Shown here one piece after another: positions 37,311 to 46,205 of a DNA stretch of 64,000 nucleotides. Source of the DNA: Rhizobacter sp. Root404 (GTDB lineage: Bacteria; Pseudomonadota; Gammaproteobacteria; Burkholderiales; Burkholderiaceae_C); contig NZ_LMDS01000004.1 of assembly GCF_001425865.1 (NCBI RefSeq), positions 747,515-811,514 on the forward strand, read 5' to 3'. Every line of letters begins with the position of its first letter. Positions within the stretch are counted from its first letter, which is position 1. Under the pieces are notes generated by a model. It had not been told where the DNA came from. It made no database searches and saw only the letters and a list, made by a program, of their open reading frames with translations. The position numbers were made by a program, and so were the translations under genes.

Positions 37311-37763
37311 ATGACCGCCCACCGATTCCCCCGCGCCGCCCAGCGCGGCTTCACGCTGATCGAACTGATGGCGACCGTGTCGATCGCCGGCGTGCTCTCC
37401 AGCGTCGCGCTGCCGAGTTTCGAAGGCGTGCTGCACAAGGCACGCCGCAGCGATGCGCTGATCGCGACGGCGCAGGTGCAGCTCGCGCAGGAAGCCTTTC
37501 GGGGCCAGTCCAGCGCGTATGGCTCGCTCGCGGACATCCGCGTGCCGGCGCGCTCGCCGGCCGGTCACTACACGCTCGAGGTGAGCGCGACCAGCGCGAC
37601 CGGCTACACGGCGGTCGCGACGGCCGTGGGCCCGCAGGCGCGCGACGCGGCCTGCCGGGTGCTGAAGTTGACGAGCAGCGGCCTGAGCGTCGAGCGCGCC
37701 TCGGGCCCGGACGCGAGCGTCGCCAACGACGCCACCACCAACCGCCGCTGCTGGAGCCTGTGA
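37311..37763 (+). CDS. PilE-like type IV pilin protein
   Basis: A 150-aa prepilin with cleavage after Gly13 (QRG/FTLIELMATVSIAG). The C-terminal part has YTLEVSATSATGYTAVATAVG and a pair of Cys (AACRVL and RRCWSL) that would form the disulfide loop of PilE-type minor pilins. CCGGAG precedes the ATG. Its stop codon overlaps the next start (TGATG). In PilX/PilV/PilW sets PilE is an accessory tip subunit; the main pilin is probably elsewhere. Confidence 0.85.
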   Translation: MTAHRFPRAAQRGFTLIELMATVSIAGVLSSVALPSFEGVLHKARRSDALIATAQVQLAQEAFRGQSSAYGSLADIRVPARSPAGHYTLEVSATSATGYTAVATAVGPQARDAACRVLKLTSSGLSVERASGPDASVANDATTNRRCWSL

Positions 37764-38428
37764 TGAAGCAGCGCGGCCTGACGTTGGTCGAGCTGCTGGT
37801 CGGCGTCGCGATCGCGCTGCTGGTCGCCGCGGCGGCCGCCACGCTGTTCGTCGCGCAACTGCGCGAGAGCCGTGCGCTGGTCCTCGATGCGCGCCTGCTG
37901 CAGGACCTGCGCACCGCGGCGGACCTGATCGCCCGCGACCTGCGACGCGCCGGCGCATGGGGCAACGCGGCGGATGGCGTGTGGCTCGCCGGCGCGGCCG
38001 GTGCCGCGGCAAACCCGTACCTCGCGCTCGCGCCGGACGGCGCGGCGTCGGATGCCGTGAGCTTCCGCTACTCGCGCGACGCCGCGGAGAACCATGCGGT
38101 CGACGGCAACGAGCAGTTCGGCTTTCGCTTGCGCAACGCGGTGATCGAGATCCAGCTCGGCGCCGGCAATTGGCAGGCGCTGACCGATGCCGGCACGCTG
38201 CAGGTCACCGCGTTCACCGTGACGCCGCAGGTGCAGACGCTCCCGCTCGGCGATTTTTGCGCCACGCCCTGCCCGGCCGGCAGCACCGCGTGCCCGCCGC
38301 GGCTCCAGGTCCGCAGCCTCGGCATCGAGATCACGGGTCGTCTCGTGGCCGACGCCCGCGTGACGCGCCAACTGCGCCACGACGTGCGGTTGCGCAACGA
38401 CGCGCCGAGCGGCGCCTGCGCGTCATGA
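37763..38428 (+). CDS. PilW-like minor pilin
   Basis: A 221-aa prepilin with a very short leader (MKQRG/LTLVELLVGVAIALLV) and the ARDLRRAGAWGNA segment typical of PilW. Four Cys lie in the C-terminal half (DFCATPC, ACPP, GACAS). It would join the minor pilin complex at the pilus base or tip. Start and stop overlap both neighbours, TGATG upstream and ATGA downstream. Confidence 0.85.
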   Translation: MKQRGLTLVELLVGVAIALLVAAAAATLFVAQLRESRALVLDARLLQDLRTAADLIARDLRRAGAWGNAADGVWLAGAAGAAANPYLALAPDGAASDAVSFRYSRDAAENHAVDGNEQFGFRLRNAVIEIQLGAGNWQALTDAGTLQVTAFTVTPQVQTLPLGDFCATPCPAGSTACPPRLQVRSLGIEITGRLVADARVTRQLRHDVRLRNDAPSGACAS

Positions 38429-39699
38429 CCGCGACAGCACGCGCCCTCGCCCACCGCCAGCGCGGGGCGGCCGCGCTGGTCGTCACCGTGCTGCTGCTGC
38501 TCGCGATGGCGCTCGCGGTGGCGCTCGCGAACCGCGACCTGCTGTTCGAGCAGCGCAGCGCCAGCAACGGCGTGCGCGCCACCCAGGCGTTCGAGGCGGC
38601 CGAGGCCGGTCTCGAATGGGCCGCCGCGCAGCTCAATGCCAACCGGTCGATCGGCGCCGACTGCACGCCGACCGCCGACGCAGCGGCCACGTCCTTCCGC
38701 ATGCGCTACCTGGCGATCGCACCCGGCACCGGGCTCGTCACGCCACGTTCCGCCGTGCCGGACCGCGCGTCCGGACCGCTGCAGGCCGCGTGCGTGCGCG
38801 GCGACGACGCGTGGTCGTGCAGTTGCCCGTCGCAAGGCGCGCCCGTGCTGCCAGCCGCGAGCGCCGCCACGGCGGCGTCGTTCGTCGTCGCCTTCGAGCC
38901 GACCGACGTGCCCGGCGTGGTCGGCGTGACCGCGACCGGCTGCAGCGGCGCGGCGATGGCATGCCTCGACGGCAGCGGCACGCGTGCCGATGCGACCGCG
39001 ACCGTCCACGCCGCGCTCGGCCTGATCGGCGGCCTGCGAACGCCGCCGGCCGCGACGCTGACCACACGCGGCGACGTCGAGGCCGGCAACGCCGCGATCG
39101 GTCTGGCCAATGCCGATCCGCGCACCGGCGTGGCCGTAGACGCCGGCGGCGCCATCGTCGCCCCGCAGGCGCGCCTGGGCGCGGCGCCCGGCGCGTCGAT
39201 CGCGGACGCGATGATCGACCACGACGCGGCGCTGAGCACGCTCGACGCGAGCCGCCTGTTCGCTGCGCTGTTCGGCGTCGACCCGCCCGCGTGGCGGGGG
39301 CAGTCGGCGGTTCGCCATATCGATTGCCGTGTCGACTGCCGCAGCGCGGTCGTCGCGGCGCTCGACGACGCGGCCGACGGTGCGCTGATCCACGTCGACG
39401 GCGACCTGACGCTGAGCGGCCCGCTGACGCTGGGCAGCACCACGCGACCGGCGCTGATCGTCGTCGACGGCAACGTCGGCTTCGACGGCGCCGTCGCGCT
39501 GACCGGCCTGCTGCATGCCACCGGCGCGCTGGCGTGGACCGGCGCCGCTGGCGGCAGTGTGCGCGGCGCGCTCGTCCCGCAGGCCGGTTACCGCGGCGAC
39601 GCCTCCCCCGACCTGGCCTACGACGCCGCCGTGCTCGACCTGCTGCGAGTCCGCGCGGGCAGCTTTGCGCGCGTGCCCGGCAGCTGGCGCGACCACTGA
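38425..39699 (+). CDS. PilX-like minor pilin with a long C-terminal part
   Basis: A 424-aa protein. The N-terminus (HRQRG, then ALVVTVLLLLAMALAVALA and FEAAEAGLEWA) is the PilX pattern, which lacks the usual FTLIE start. PilX is normally 150-200 aa; here residues 200-424 form an extra region rich in Gly, Asp and Val repeats (VDGDLTLSGPLTLG, VVDGNVGFDGAVAL) that looks like stacked beta turns. That extension may be surface exposed. The function of the added part is unknown. Confidence 0.78.
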   Translation: MTATARALAHRQRGAAALVVTVLLLLAMALAVALANRDLLFEQRSASNGVRATQAFEAAEAGLEWAAAQLNANRSIGADCTPTADAAATSFRMRYLAIAPGTGLVTPRSAVPDRASGPLQAACVRGDDAWSCSCPSQGAPVLPAASAATAASFVVAFEPTDVPGVVGVTATGCSGAAMACLDGSGTRADATATVHAALGLIGGLRTPPAATLTTRGDVEAGNAAIGLANADPRTGVAVDAGGAIVAPQARLGAAPGASIADAMIDHDAALSTLDASRLFAALFGVDPPAWRGQSAVRHIDCRVDCRSAVVAALDDAADGALIHVDGDLTLSGPLTLGSTTRPALIVVDGNVGFDGAVALTGLLHATGALAWTGAAGGSVRGALVPQAGYRGDASPDLAYDAAVLDLLRVRAGSFARVPGSWRDH

Positions 39700-39703
39700 C
39701 GAG

Positions 39704-40957
39704 ATGACCATGACGACCGTTCCGCCCTCTCGCCGGCCGCGTCAGCGCGGCTTCACGCTGCTGGAAGCCCTGATCGCGTTCCTCGTCCTCGCGCTCGGCC
39801 TGGTCGCGCTCGCGCAGTTGCCGAAGCAGCTTCGCCTGCGCGCCGAGGTGGCCCGCCAGCACGGCGAGGCGGTTCGGCTCGCGCAGTCGGAGGTCGAGAC
39901 GCTGCGCGCGTTCGCCGTCATCGACGATGCCGCCGGCCTGCGCTCGTTCGACGCGATCGCCGCAGCGAGCCGCGCGATCGACACCAACGGCACGCACTAC
40001 ACGCTGACGCGCCGGGTGGCGGACGACCCCGCCACGGCCGCGAAGCGGGTGGCCGTCGAGCTGACCTGGACCGACCGCAGCAGCAATCCGCAGGTGTTGA
40101 CGCTGGCCAGCGTCATCGCGCGCGAATCGCCCGCGCTCGGCGCGGCGCTCGGGCTGGCGCGAACCGAATCGCTGGCGCGCGGCGCCGCCGGCCGTTCGCC
40201 GCGGATCCCGATCCTCGCGAAGGATCTGGGCAACGGCCGCAGCGCGCTGAAGCTGGAGGCCGCCGGCGACCTCGCGCTGCTGCTCGACAACGTCACCGGC
40301 CTGGTCGTCGGCCGCTGTACCGGCATCGACCCGGGCATCGCGACGCGCGACCTGACCACCACCCACCTCGGCCCCTGCGACACCACCGCCGCCGGCTTGC
40401 TGATCACCGGGACCGTGCGCTTCACGGCCGCCGTTCCGCCGGATCCGTCGCGCGCCAACGACGCGCCGCTGCCGTTCACGGTGACCACGCAACCGACCAC
40501 CGGCACCGACCCGATCGCGGCGCTGTGCGGCAGCGAGGCGATGAAGGCCGTCGCGGTCGAGCGCGTCGGCGGCCGGCACCTCGAGGTCGTGCCGATCGCC
40601 GCGCTGCCGGCCCTGCTCGGTGTGGCGACCTGGACCGACACCGGCGAGCGCTTCGCCCGTTACCACTGTGCCGTCTTCCCTGGTGCGACGGCACGCTGGT
40701 CCGGCCGCACCGCCGTGCAGCCGAGCGGCTGGTCCCTCGGCACCGTCGATGGCACCTGGCGCGTGTGCCGCTACACGTCCGACCTGGACCGCAGCGGCGC
40801 AATCGACGCCAATGCCGAGCATCCGGCCGACTACCGCGATCTCACGACGAGCCTGACGAACCAGAACTTCCTCGTCGTTTCCGGCAGCGCCGCCTGCCCG
40901 ACCGGCAACAATACGGGCCTGTCCGTCGATGTGAGCACCGCACCGCACCAGCCATGA
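39704..40957 (+). CDS. PilV-like minor pilin with a long C-terminal part
   Basis: A 417-aa prepilin with cleavage after Gly in RQRG/FTLLEALIAFLVLALGLVAL, the PilV type. Typical PilV is under 200 aa; the remaining 230 residues are a Cys-containing region with FTVTTQPTTGTDPIAALCG and ADYRDLTTSLTNQNFLVV. Two ATGs are possible (39704 and 39710). The stop codon overlaps the ribD ATG, so translation runs into the riboflavin genes. Confidence 0.78.
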   Translation: MTMTTVPPSRRPRQRGFTLLEALIAFLVLALGLVALAQLPKQLRLRAEVARQHGEAVRLAQSEVETLRAFAVIDDAAGLRSFDAIAAASRAIDTNGTHYTLTRRVADDPATAAKRVAVELTWTDRSSNPQVLTLASVIARESPALGAALGLARTESLARGAAGRSPRIPILAKDLGNGRSALKLEAAGDLALLLDNVTGLVVGRCTGIDPGIATRDLTTTHLGPCDTTAAGLLITGTVRFTAAVPPDPSRANDAPLPFTVTTQPTTGTDPIAALCGSEAMKAVAVERVGGRHLEVVPIAALPALLGVATWTDTGERFARYHCAVFPGATARWSGRTAVQPSGWSLGTVDGTWRVCRYTSDLDRSGAIDANAEHPADYRDLTTSLTNQNFLVVSGSAACPTGNNTGLSVDVSTAPHQP

Positions 40958-42054
40958 GCGATCGCTTCGAGACCCCGATGCACGAGGCCCTGGCGCTGGC
41001 GCGCGCCGCGATCGGGCTGACCGAGCCGAACCCGCGCGTCGGCTGCGTCGTCGTCGCGCCGGACGGCCGCGTGCTCGGCCGCGGCCACACCCAGCAGGCC
41101 GGCGGACCGCATGCCGAGGTGATGGCGCTGCGCGACGTCGCCGCGCGAGGCGCGACCGCACGCGGCGCCACCGTCCACGTCACGCTGGAACCCTGCGCGC
41201 ACCATGGCCGCACACCGCCGTGCTGCGACGCGCTGATCGCGGCCGGGGTCGCCCGCGTCGTGATGGCGATGGAAGACCCGTTCCCGCAGGTCGCCGGCCA
41301 GGGCGCGGCGCGGCTGCGCGCCGCCGGCATCGAGGTGATCCAGGGCGAGCTGGCCGATGCCGCGCGCGAGCTGAACATCGGCTTCTTCTCGCGCATCGAA
41401 CGCGGCCGGCCGTGGGTGCGCCTGAAAGCCGCCGTCTCGCTCGATGGCCGCACCGCGCTGAACAACGGCGTCAGCCAGTGGATCACCGGCCCGGCGGCGC
41501 GCGCCGATGGCCACGCCTGGCGCAAGCGCGCGGGTGCGGTGCTGACGGGCGTCGGCACCGTGCTCGACGACGACCCGCGGCTCGACGTGCGGCTGGTCGA
41601 GACGGCCATGCAGCCGCTGCGCGTGATCGTCGATTCGCGGCTCGACACGCCGCCCACCGCCCGCATCCTCGACGCGCCCGGCAGCGTGCTGATCGTCGCC
41701 GCCGCCCCCGACCCGGCGCGCCGCGCCGCGCTCGAGGCCCGCGGCGCGCAGATCGCGCTGGTGCCCGGCCCGACCGGCAAGGTCGACCTGCCCGCGATGC
41801 TCGCCGACCTGGCGGCGCGCGGCGTCAACGAGCTGCACGTCGAGGCCGGCCACAAGCTCAACGGCTCATTCGTTCGCGAAGGGCTGGTCGACGAGTTCCT
41901 GATCTACATGGCGCCCAGGCTGCTCGGCCTCGGTCGCGAGCTGGCTGCGTTCGGGCCGTTGCAGACGCTGCAGGACAGCCTCGCGCTGCGCTTCGTCAGC
42001 GTCACGCCGATCGGCGACGACCTGCGCCTGATCGCCCGTCCGGCATCCGCTTGA
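40954..42054 (+). CDS. ribD: Bifunctional riboflavin deaminase/reductase RibD
   Basis: A 366-aa two-domain enzyme for the second and third steps of riboflavin synthesis. The deaminase half (1-145) has the zinc site GGPHAEVMAL and TLEPCAHHGRTPPCC; the reductase half has RLKAAVSLDGRTAL, GVGTVLDDDPRLDVR and the VEAGHKLNGSF region. The ATG overlaps the end of the PilV-like gene. It leads ribE, ribBA and ribH. I see no FMN riboswitch before it. Confidence 0.95.
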   Translation: MSDRFETPMHEALALARAAIGLTEPNPRVGCVVVAPDGRVLGRGHTQQAGGPHAEVMALRDVAARGATARGATVHVTLEPCAHHGRTPPCCDALIAAGVARVVMAMEDPFPQVAGQGAARLRAAGIEVIQGELADAARELNIGFFSRIERGRPWVRLKAAVSLDGRTALNNGVSQWITGPAARADGHAWRKRAGAVLTGVGTVLDDDPRLDVRLVETAMQPLRVIVDSRLDTPPTARILDAPGSVLIVAAAPDPARRAALEARGAQIALVPGPTGKVDLPAMLADLAARGVNELHVEAGHKLNGSFVREGLVDEFLIYMAPRLLGLGRELAAFGPLQTLQDSLALRFVSVTPIGDDLRLIARPASA

Positions 42055-42066
42055 GATAATCGACGC

Positions 42067-42693
42067 ATGTTCACCGGCATCATCACCGGCCTCGGCCGCA
42101 TCATCGATTCGCGCGCGCTCGGCAGCGACGCCTCCCACGGCAAGCAATTGACGATCGAGACGCCCGCCGGCTACCTCGACGACGTGCAGCTCGGCGACAG
42201 CATTGCGCTGAACGGCGCCTGCATGACGGTGACGACTTTCGATGCCGCCGCAGGCCGCTTCACGATCGACATCTCGCACGAGAGCCTCGACAAGACCGCG
42301 GGGTTGTCGGAACCGGGCCCCGTCAACCTCGAAAAGGCGATGCGCGCCAACGATCGCCTCGGCGGGCACCTGGTCAGCGGCCACGTGGACGGCATCGGGC
42401 GGGTGACCCATTTCGCGCCGGTCGGCGAGTCCTGGGAGCTGCGCATCGAGACCCCGCGCGAACTCGCGCGCTTCATCGCCTACAAGGGCTCGATCACGGT
42501 CAACGGCGTCAGCCTGACGGTCAACCGCGTGATCGATGGCGCCACCGGGTGCGAGCTCAGCATCAACCTGATCCCGCACACGCTCGAGAACACGACGCTC
42601 GGCACGCTGGCGGCAGGCCGGCGTGTCAACCTCGAGATCGACCTGATCGCCCGCTACGTCGAACGCATGCTGACCGCTCCGAAGGCCGGCTGA
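42067..42693 (+). CDS. ribE: Riboflavin synthase alpha chain
   Basis: A 208-aa enzyme with the tandem lumazine-binding repeats of riboflavin synthase: MFTGIITGLGRI begins the first and MRANDRLGGHLVSGHVDG opens the second. It dismutates two 6,7-dimethyl-8-ribityllumazine molecules to riboflavin. It starts 12 bases after ribD. Named ribE here; ribC in E. coli usage. Confidence 0.94.
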   Translation: MFTGIITGLGRIIDSRALGSDASHGKQLTIETPAGYLDDVQLGDSIALNGACMTVTTFDAAAGRFTIDISHESLDKTAGLSEPGPVNLEKAMRANDRLGGHLVSGHVDGIGRVTHFAPVGESWELRIETPRELARFIAYKGSITVNGVSLTVNRVIDGATGCELSINLIPHTLENTTLGTLAAGRRVNLEIDLIARYVERMLTAPKAG

Positions 42694-42737
42694 ACGGCGC
42701 ACGCGGCGGGCCGGGGGCGGCCACCTACAATTCGAGG

Positions 42738-43841
42738 ATGGCCATTTCCCCGATTCCCGAGCTGGTCGCCGAGCTGGCAGCGGGCCGCATGATCATCCTC
42801 GTCGACGAGGAAGACCGCGAAAACGAAGGCGATCTCGTGATCGCCGCCGACTGCGTCACCCCCGAAGCGATCAATTTCATGGCGCGGTTCGGCCGCGGCC
42901 TGATCTGTCTCACACTGACGCCCGAACGCTGCGACCGCCTGCAATTGCAGTCGATGACCGCGCGCAACGGCACGCGCCACGGCACCGCGTTCACCGTCTC
43001 GATCGAGGCCGCGACCGGCGTCGACACCGGCATCTCGGCCGCCGACCGCGCGCGCACCGTGCAGGCCGCGGTCGCGCGTGACGCGAAGGCGAGCGACCTG
43101 GTGCAGCCCGGCCACATCTTCCCGCTGCGCGCCCAGGAAGGCGGCGTGCTGATGCGCGCCGGTCACACCGAAGCCGGCTGCGACCTCGCCGGCATGGCCG
43201 GCCTGTCGCCGGCGTCGGTCATCTGCGAGGTGATGAAGGACGACGGCACGATGGCGCGCCTGCCCGACCTGATCGCGTTCGCGCACGAACACGGCCTGAA
43301 GATCGGCACCATCGCCGACCTGATCGAACACCGCAGCCGGCACGAGACGCTGATCGAGCGCGTCGGCCGGCGCCCGCTCGTCACCGCGCAAGGCGAATTC
43401 GACTGCAGCGCGTTCCGCGACCGCACCGGCGGCCTGCACCTGGCCCTGACCAAGGGCCAATGGACCGCGGCCGACGAAGTGCTGGTGCGCGTCCACGAGC
43501 CGCTGTCGGTGATGGACCTGCTCGATGTCGGCGCGAACTGCCAGCACTCGTGGCCGCTGCCGAAGGCGCTGGCGCGCCTGCAGGCCGAGCCGCGCGGCGC
43601 CGCGCTGCTGCTGAACTGCGGTGAGGACGTGGCGGCCCTGGTGCCCCATGTGCTGCCGCCGTCGAACGGCGAGACCCGCCCGGTCGGCCAGATGGACCTG
43701 CGCACCTACGGCATCGGCGCGCAGATCCTGCGCGAGCTCGGCATCGCGCGGATGCGGCTGCTCGGCAGCCCGCGCCGCATGCCCAGCATGACCGGCTACG
43801 GCCTCGAGGTCACCGGCTTCATCGCCCCCGAACATTCATGA
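42738..43841 (+). CDS. ribB: 3,4-dihydroxy-2-butanone-4-phosphate synthase with degenerate RibA domain
   Basis: A 367-aa protein. Residues 1-200 are a complete RibB domain (VDEEDRENEGDLVIAAD, TARNGTRHGTAFTVSIEA, RAGHTEAGCDLA). The C-terminal 165 residues align in layout with GTP cyclohydrolase II but lack its zinc cysteines; the usual GDxxxSxRCDC block is replaced by VMDLLDVGANCQHSW. So it likely makes only the four-carbon precursor. Another functional RibA must exist elsewhere. GAGG precedes the ATG. Confidence 0.92.
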   Translation: MAISPIPELVAELAAGRMIILVDEEDRENEGDLVIAADCVTPEAINFMARFGRGLICLTLTPERCDRLQLQSMTARNGTRHGTAFTVSIEAATGVDTGISAADRARTVQAAVARDAKASDLVQPGHIFPLRAQEGGVLMRAGHTEAGCDLAGMAGLSPASVICEVMKDDGTMARLPDLIAFAHEHGLKIGTIADLIEHRSRHETLIERVGRRPLVTAQGEFDCSAFRDRTGGLHLALTKGQWTAADEVLVRVHEPLSVMDLLDVGANCQHSWPLPKALARLQAEPRGAALLLNCGEDVAALVPHVLPPSNGETRPVGQMDLRTYGIGAQILRELGIARMRLLGSPRRMPSMTGYGLEVTGFIAPEHS

Positions 43842-43853
43842 CAAGGATTCAAC

Positions 43854-44336
43854 GTGCAAGACGCTGACAAGAGCGACACCACCGCCGGCGGCATGCAGGC
43901 GGAGATCGACGGACGCGACCTGCGCATCGGCATCGTGCAGGCGCGCTTCAACGCCGCAATCACCGACCGGCTCGCCGCCCAGTGCGTGGCCGAACTGCAG
44001 GCGCTCGGCGTCGCGGCCAAGCACATCAAGCACGTCACCGTGCCGGGTGCGCTCGAGATCGGCATCGCGCTGAACGCGATGGCCGAGAGCGAGGACTTCG
44101 ACGCGCTGGTCGCGCTCGGCTGCATCATCCGCGGCGAGACCTACCACTTCGAGCTGGTCGCCAACGAGAGCGGCGCCGCGGTCACGCGGGTCGGCCTCGA
44201 CCACGAGGTTCCGATCGCGAATGCGATCCTGACGGTCGAGGACGAAGCGCAGGCCTGGGCCCGCGCCGAAGAGAAGGGGCGCGACGCCGCCCGCGTGGCC
44301 GTCGAGATGGCGAACCTGATGGAAGCGCTGTCGTGA
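43854..44336 (+). CDS. ribH: 6,7-dimethyl-8-ribityllumazine synthase
   Basis: A 160-aa lumazine synthase that joins the RibB and RibD products. Substrate-binding blocks are [30 protein letters not shown] and [16 protein letters not shown]. The start is GTG with AAGGA upstream. It lies 12 bases after ribB, and its stop codon overlaps the GTG of nusB, an arrangement found widely in proteobacteria. Confidence 0.95.
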   Translation: MQDADKSDTTAGGMQAEIDGRDLRIGIVQARFNAAITDRLAAQCVAELQALGVAAKHIKHVTVPGALEIGIALNAMAESEDFDALVALGCIIRGETYHFELVANESGAAVTRVGLDHEVPIANAILTVEDEAQAWARAEEKGRDAARVAVEMANLMEALS

Positions 44337-44839
44337 CCGAACCCAACGCACCCGCGGCACCCGCCGCCGCGAAGAAGAAGCCCGCGGGCAAGCCGACGCG
44401 CCCGAAGTCCGCGCGCCGCCGCTCGCGCGAGCTGGCGCTGCAGGGCCTGTACGAATGGCTGGTCTCCGGCGCCGAAGCCGGCCTGATCGATGCCCACATG
44501 CGCGAGCAGGACGGCTTCGACAAGTGCGACGCCGCCCACTTCGACGCGCTGCTGCACGGCTGCATCCTCGAAGCGTCGGCGCTCGATGCGGTGCTGGCGC
44601 GCCACGTCGACCGCAAGACGACGCAGCTCTCGCCGATCGAGCACGGCGTGCTGATGATCGGCGCGTACGAGATGACCCACTGCATCGAGATCCCGTACAA
44701 GGTCGCGATCAACGAGGCGGTCGAACTCGCGAAGGCCTTCGGCGGCACCGACGGCCACAAGTACGTGAACGGCGTGCTGGACAAGGCCGCGATCGACCTG
44801 CGACCGGTCGAGGTCGCGGCGGCGCGCGCCGCGAGATGA
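44333..44839 (+). CDS. nusB: Transcription antitermination factor NusB
   Basis: A 168-aa RNA-binding protein of the NusB fold that helps antitermination of rRNA transcripts. It has a basic, Ala/Lys/Pro-rich N-terminal extension of about 30 residues, then [16 protein letters not shown] and the conserved [17 protein letters not shown] and KYVNGVLDK. The GTG overlaps the ribH stop codon (GTGA). The ribH-nusB pairing is classical. Confidence 0.95.
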   Translation: MTEPNAPAAPAAAKKKPAGKPTRPKSARRRSRELALQGLYEWLVSGAEAGLIDAHMREQDGFDKCDAAHFDALLHGCILEASALDAVLARHVDRKTTQLSPIEHGVLMIGAYEMTHCIEIPYKVAINEAVELAKAFGGTDGHKYVNGVLDKAAIDLRPVEVAAARAAR

Positions 44840-46065
44840 CGGGGCCCGCCGCGCCGGGCGCCATGAAGCTGGCATCGCGGCTCGAGCACATCGAGCCGTT
44901 CTATGTGATGGAGTGCGCCAAGGCGGCCGGCGAGCTCGCCGACAGCCCGGCCTGCGACCCGCGCGTGGGCGGCCGCCCGATGCTGTTCCTGAACATCGGC
45001 GAGCCCGACTTCACCGCGCCGCCGCTGGTGCAGCAGGCCGCCGAACGCGCGCTGCGCGACGGCCGAACGCAATACACCGACGCGACCGGCCTGCCCGAGC
45101 TGCGCGAGCGCCTGAGCGCCTGGTACGCGCAGCGCTTCGGGCTGGACATCGCGCCGCGCCGCATCGTGATCACCGCAGGAGCGTCGGCCGCGTTGCAACT
45201 CGCCTGCCTGGCGCTGGTCGACCGCGACGACGAGGTGCTGCTGCCCGACCCGAGCTACCCCTGCAATCGGCACTTCGTGGCCGCCGCCGAGGGCGTGCCG
45301 GTGCTGCTGCCGGCCTCGGCCGAGGCCCGCTTCCAGCTCGACGCGCGCAGCGTCGAGGCAGCGTGGACACCGCGCACCCGCGGCGTGCTGCTGGCCTCGC
45401 CGTCGAACCCCACCGGCACCTCGATCGATCCCGACGAGATGGGCCGCATCGCCGCCGCGGTGCGCGCGCGTGGCGGCTTCACGCTGGTCGACGAGATCTA
45501 CCTCGGCCTGAGCTTCGACGAGCGCTACGGCCACAGCGCGCTCGCGCACGGCCAGGGGCACGGCGACGACGTGATCTCGATCAACAGCTTCTCGAAATAC
45601 TTCTCGATGACCGGCTGGCGGCTCGGGTGGCTGGTCGCGCCCGACGCGCTGGTGCCGGCGATCGAGAAACTCGCGCAGAACCTCTACATCTGCCCGTCGA
45701 CCGTCGCGCAATACGCGGCGCTGGCCTGCTTCGAGCCCGAGTCGATCGCCGAGTACGAGCGCCGCCGCGCGGCGTTCCGCGCGCGGCGGGATTTCCTGGT
45801 GCCGGCCCTCGGCGCGCTCGGCCTGCCGGTGCCGGTGCAGCCCGACGGCGCGTTCTACGCCTGGGCCGACTGCTCGGCGCACTTCTCGACGTCCTGCGCG
45901 AACAGCTGGGACTTCACCTTCGACGTGATGCGCCGCGCGCACGTCGCGATCACGCCGGGACGCGACTTCGGCCGCCACGCGACCGAGCGCTTCGTGCGCC
46001 TGTCGTACGCGAGCTCGATGGCGCGCCTGCAGGAAGCCGTCGAGCGGCTGCGCCTCGCGCTCTAG
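44836..46065 (+). CDS. Class I/II pyridoxal-phosphate aminotransferase
   Basis: A 409-aa fold-type I aminotransferase. The PLP lysine is in [17 protein letters not shown], and [10 protein letters not shown] and [13 protein letters not shown] are typical of the aspartate/alanine-type group. The substrate is not evident; relatives act on aspartate, alanine or valine-pyruvate. Its ATG overlaps the nusB stop; MKLAS nine codons later is another possible start. It is the last gene of the pilin-riboflavin string. Confidence 0.88.
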   Translation: MTGPAAPGAMKLASRLEHIEPFYVMECAKAAGELADSPACDPRVGGRPMLFLNIGEPDFTAPPLVQQAAERALRDGRTQYTDATGLPELRERLSAWYAQRFGLDIAPRRIVITAGASAALQLACLALVDRDDEVLLPDPSYPCNRHFVAAAEGVPVLLPASAEARFQLDARSVEAAWTPRTRGVLLASPSNPTGTSIDPDEMGRIAAAVRARGGFTLVDEIYLGLSFDERYGHSALAHGQGHGDDVISINSFSKYFSMTGWRLGWLVAPDALVPAIEKLAQNLYICPSTVAQYAALACFEPESIAEYERRRAAFRARRDFLVPALGALGLPVPVQPDGAFYAWADCSAHFSTSCANSWDFTFDVMRRAHVAITPGRDFGRHATERFVRLSYASSMARLQEAVERLRLAL

Positions 46066-46205
46066 ACGCAGGACGCGCGCCGTGTGGCGCCGGCGCCGAA
46101 GACCCGCCGAGCTCACGCACCTGATTGGTGAGCACATGTGACGTAGCCGGTCTCCACCGCCCTGTTCGTGCATTCGTGCCGGGATCGCTCGGCTAAGCTG
46201 CCTGC

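Noticed and set aside
40900..42740. FMN riboswitch before ribD, ribE or ribB
   Set aside because: Gaps before these genes are shorter than an FMN aptamer or contain coding sequence, and no RFN-like blocks are visible.
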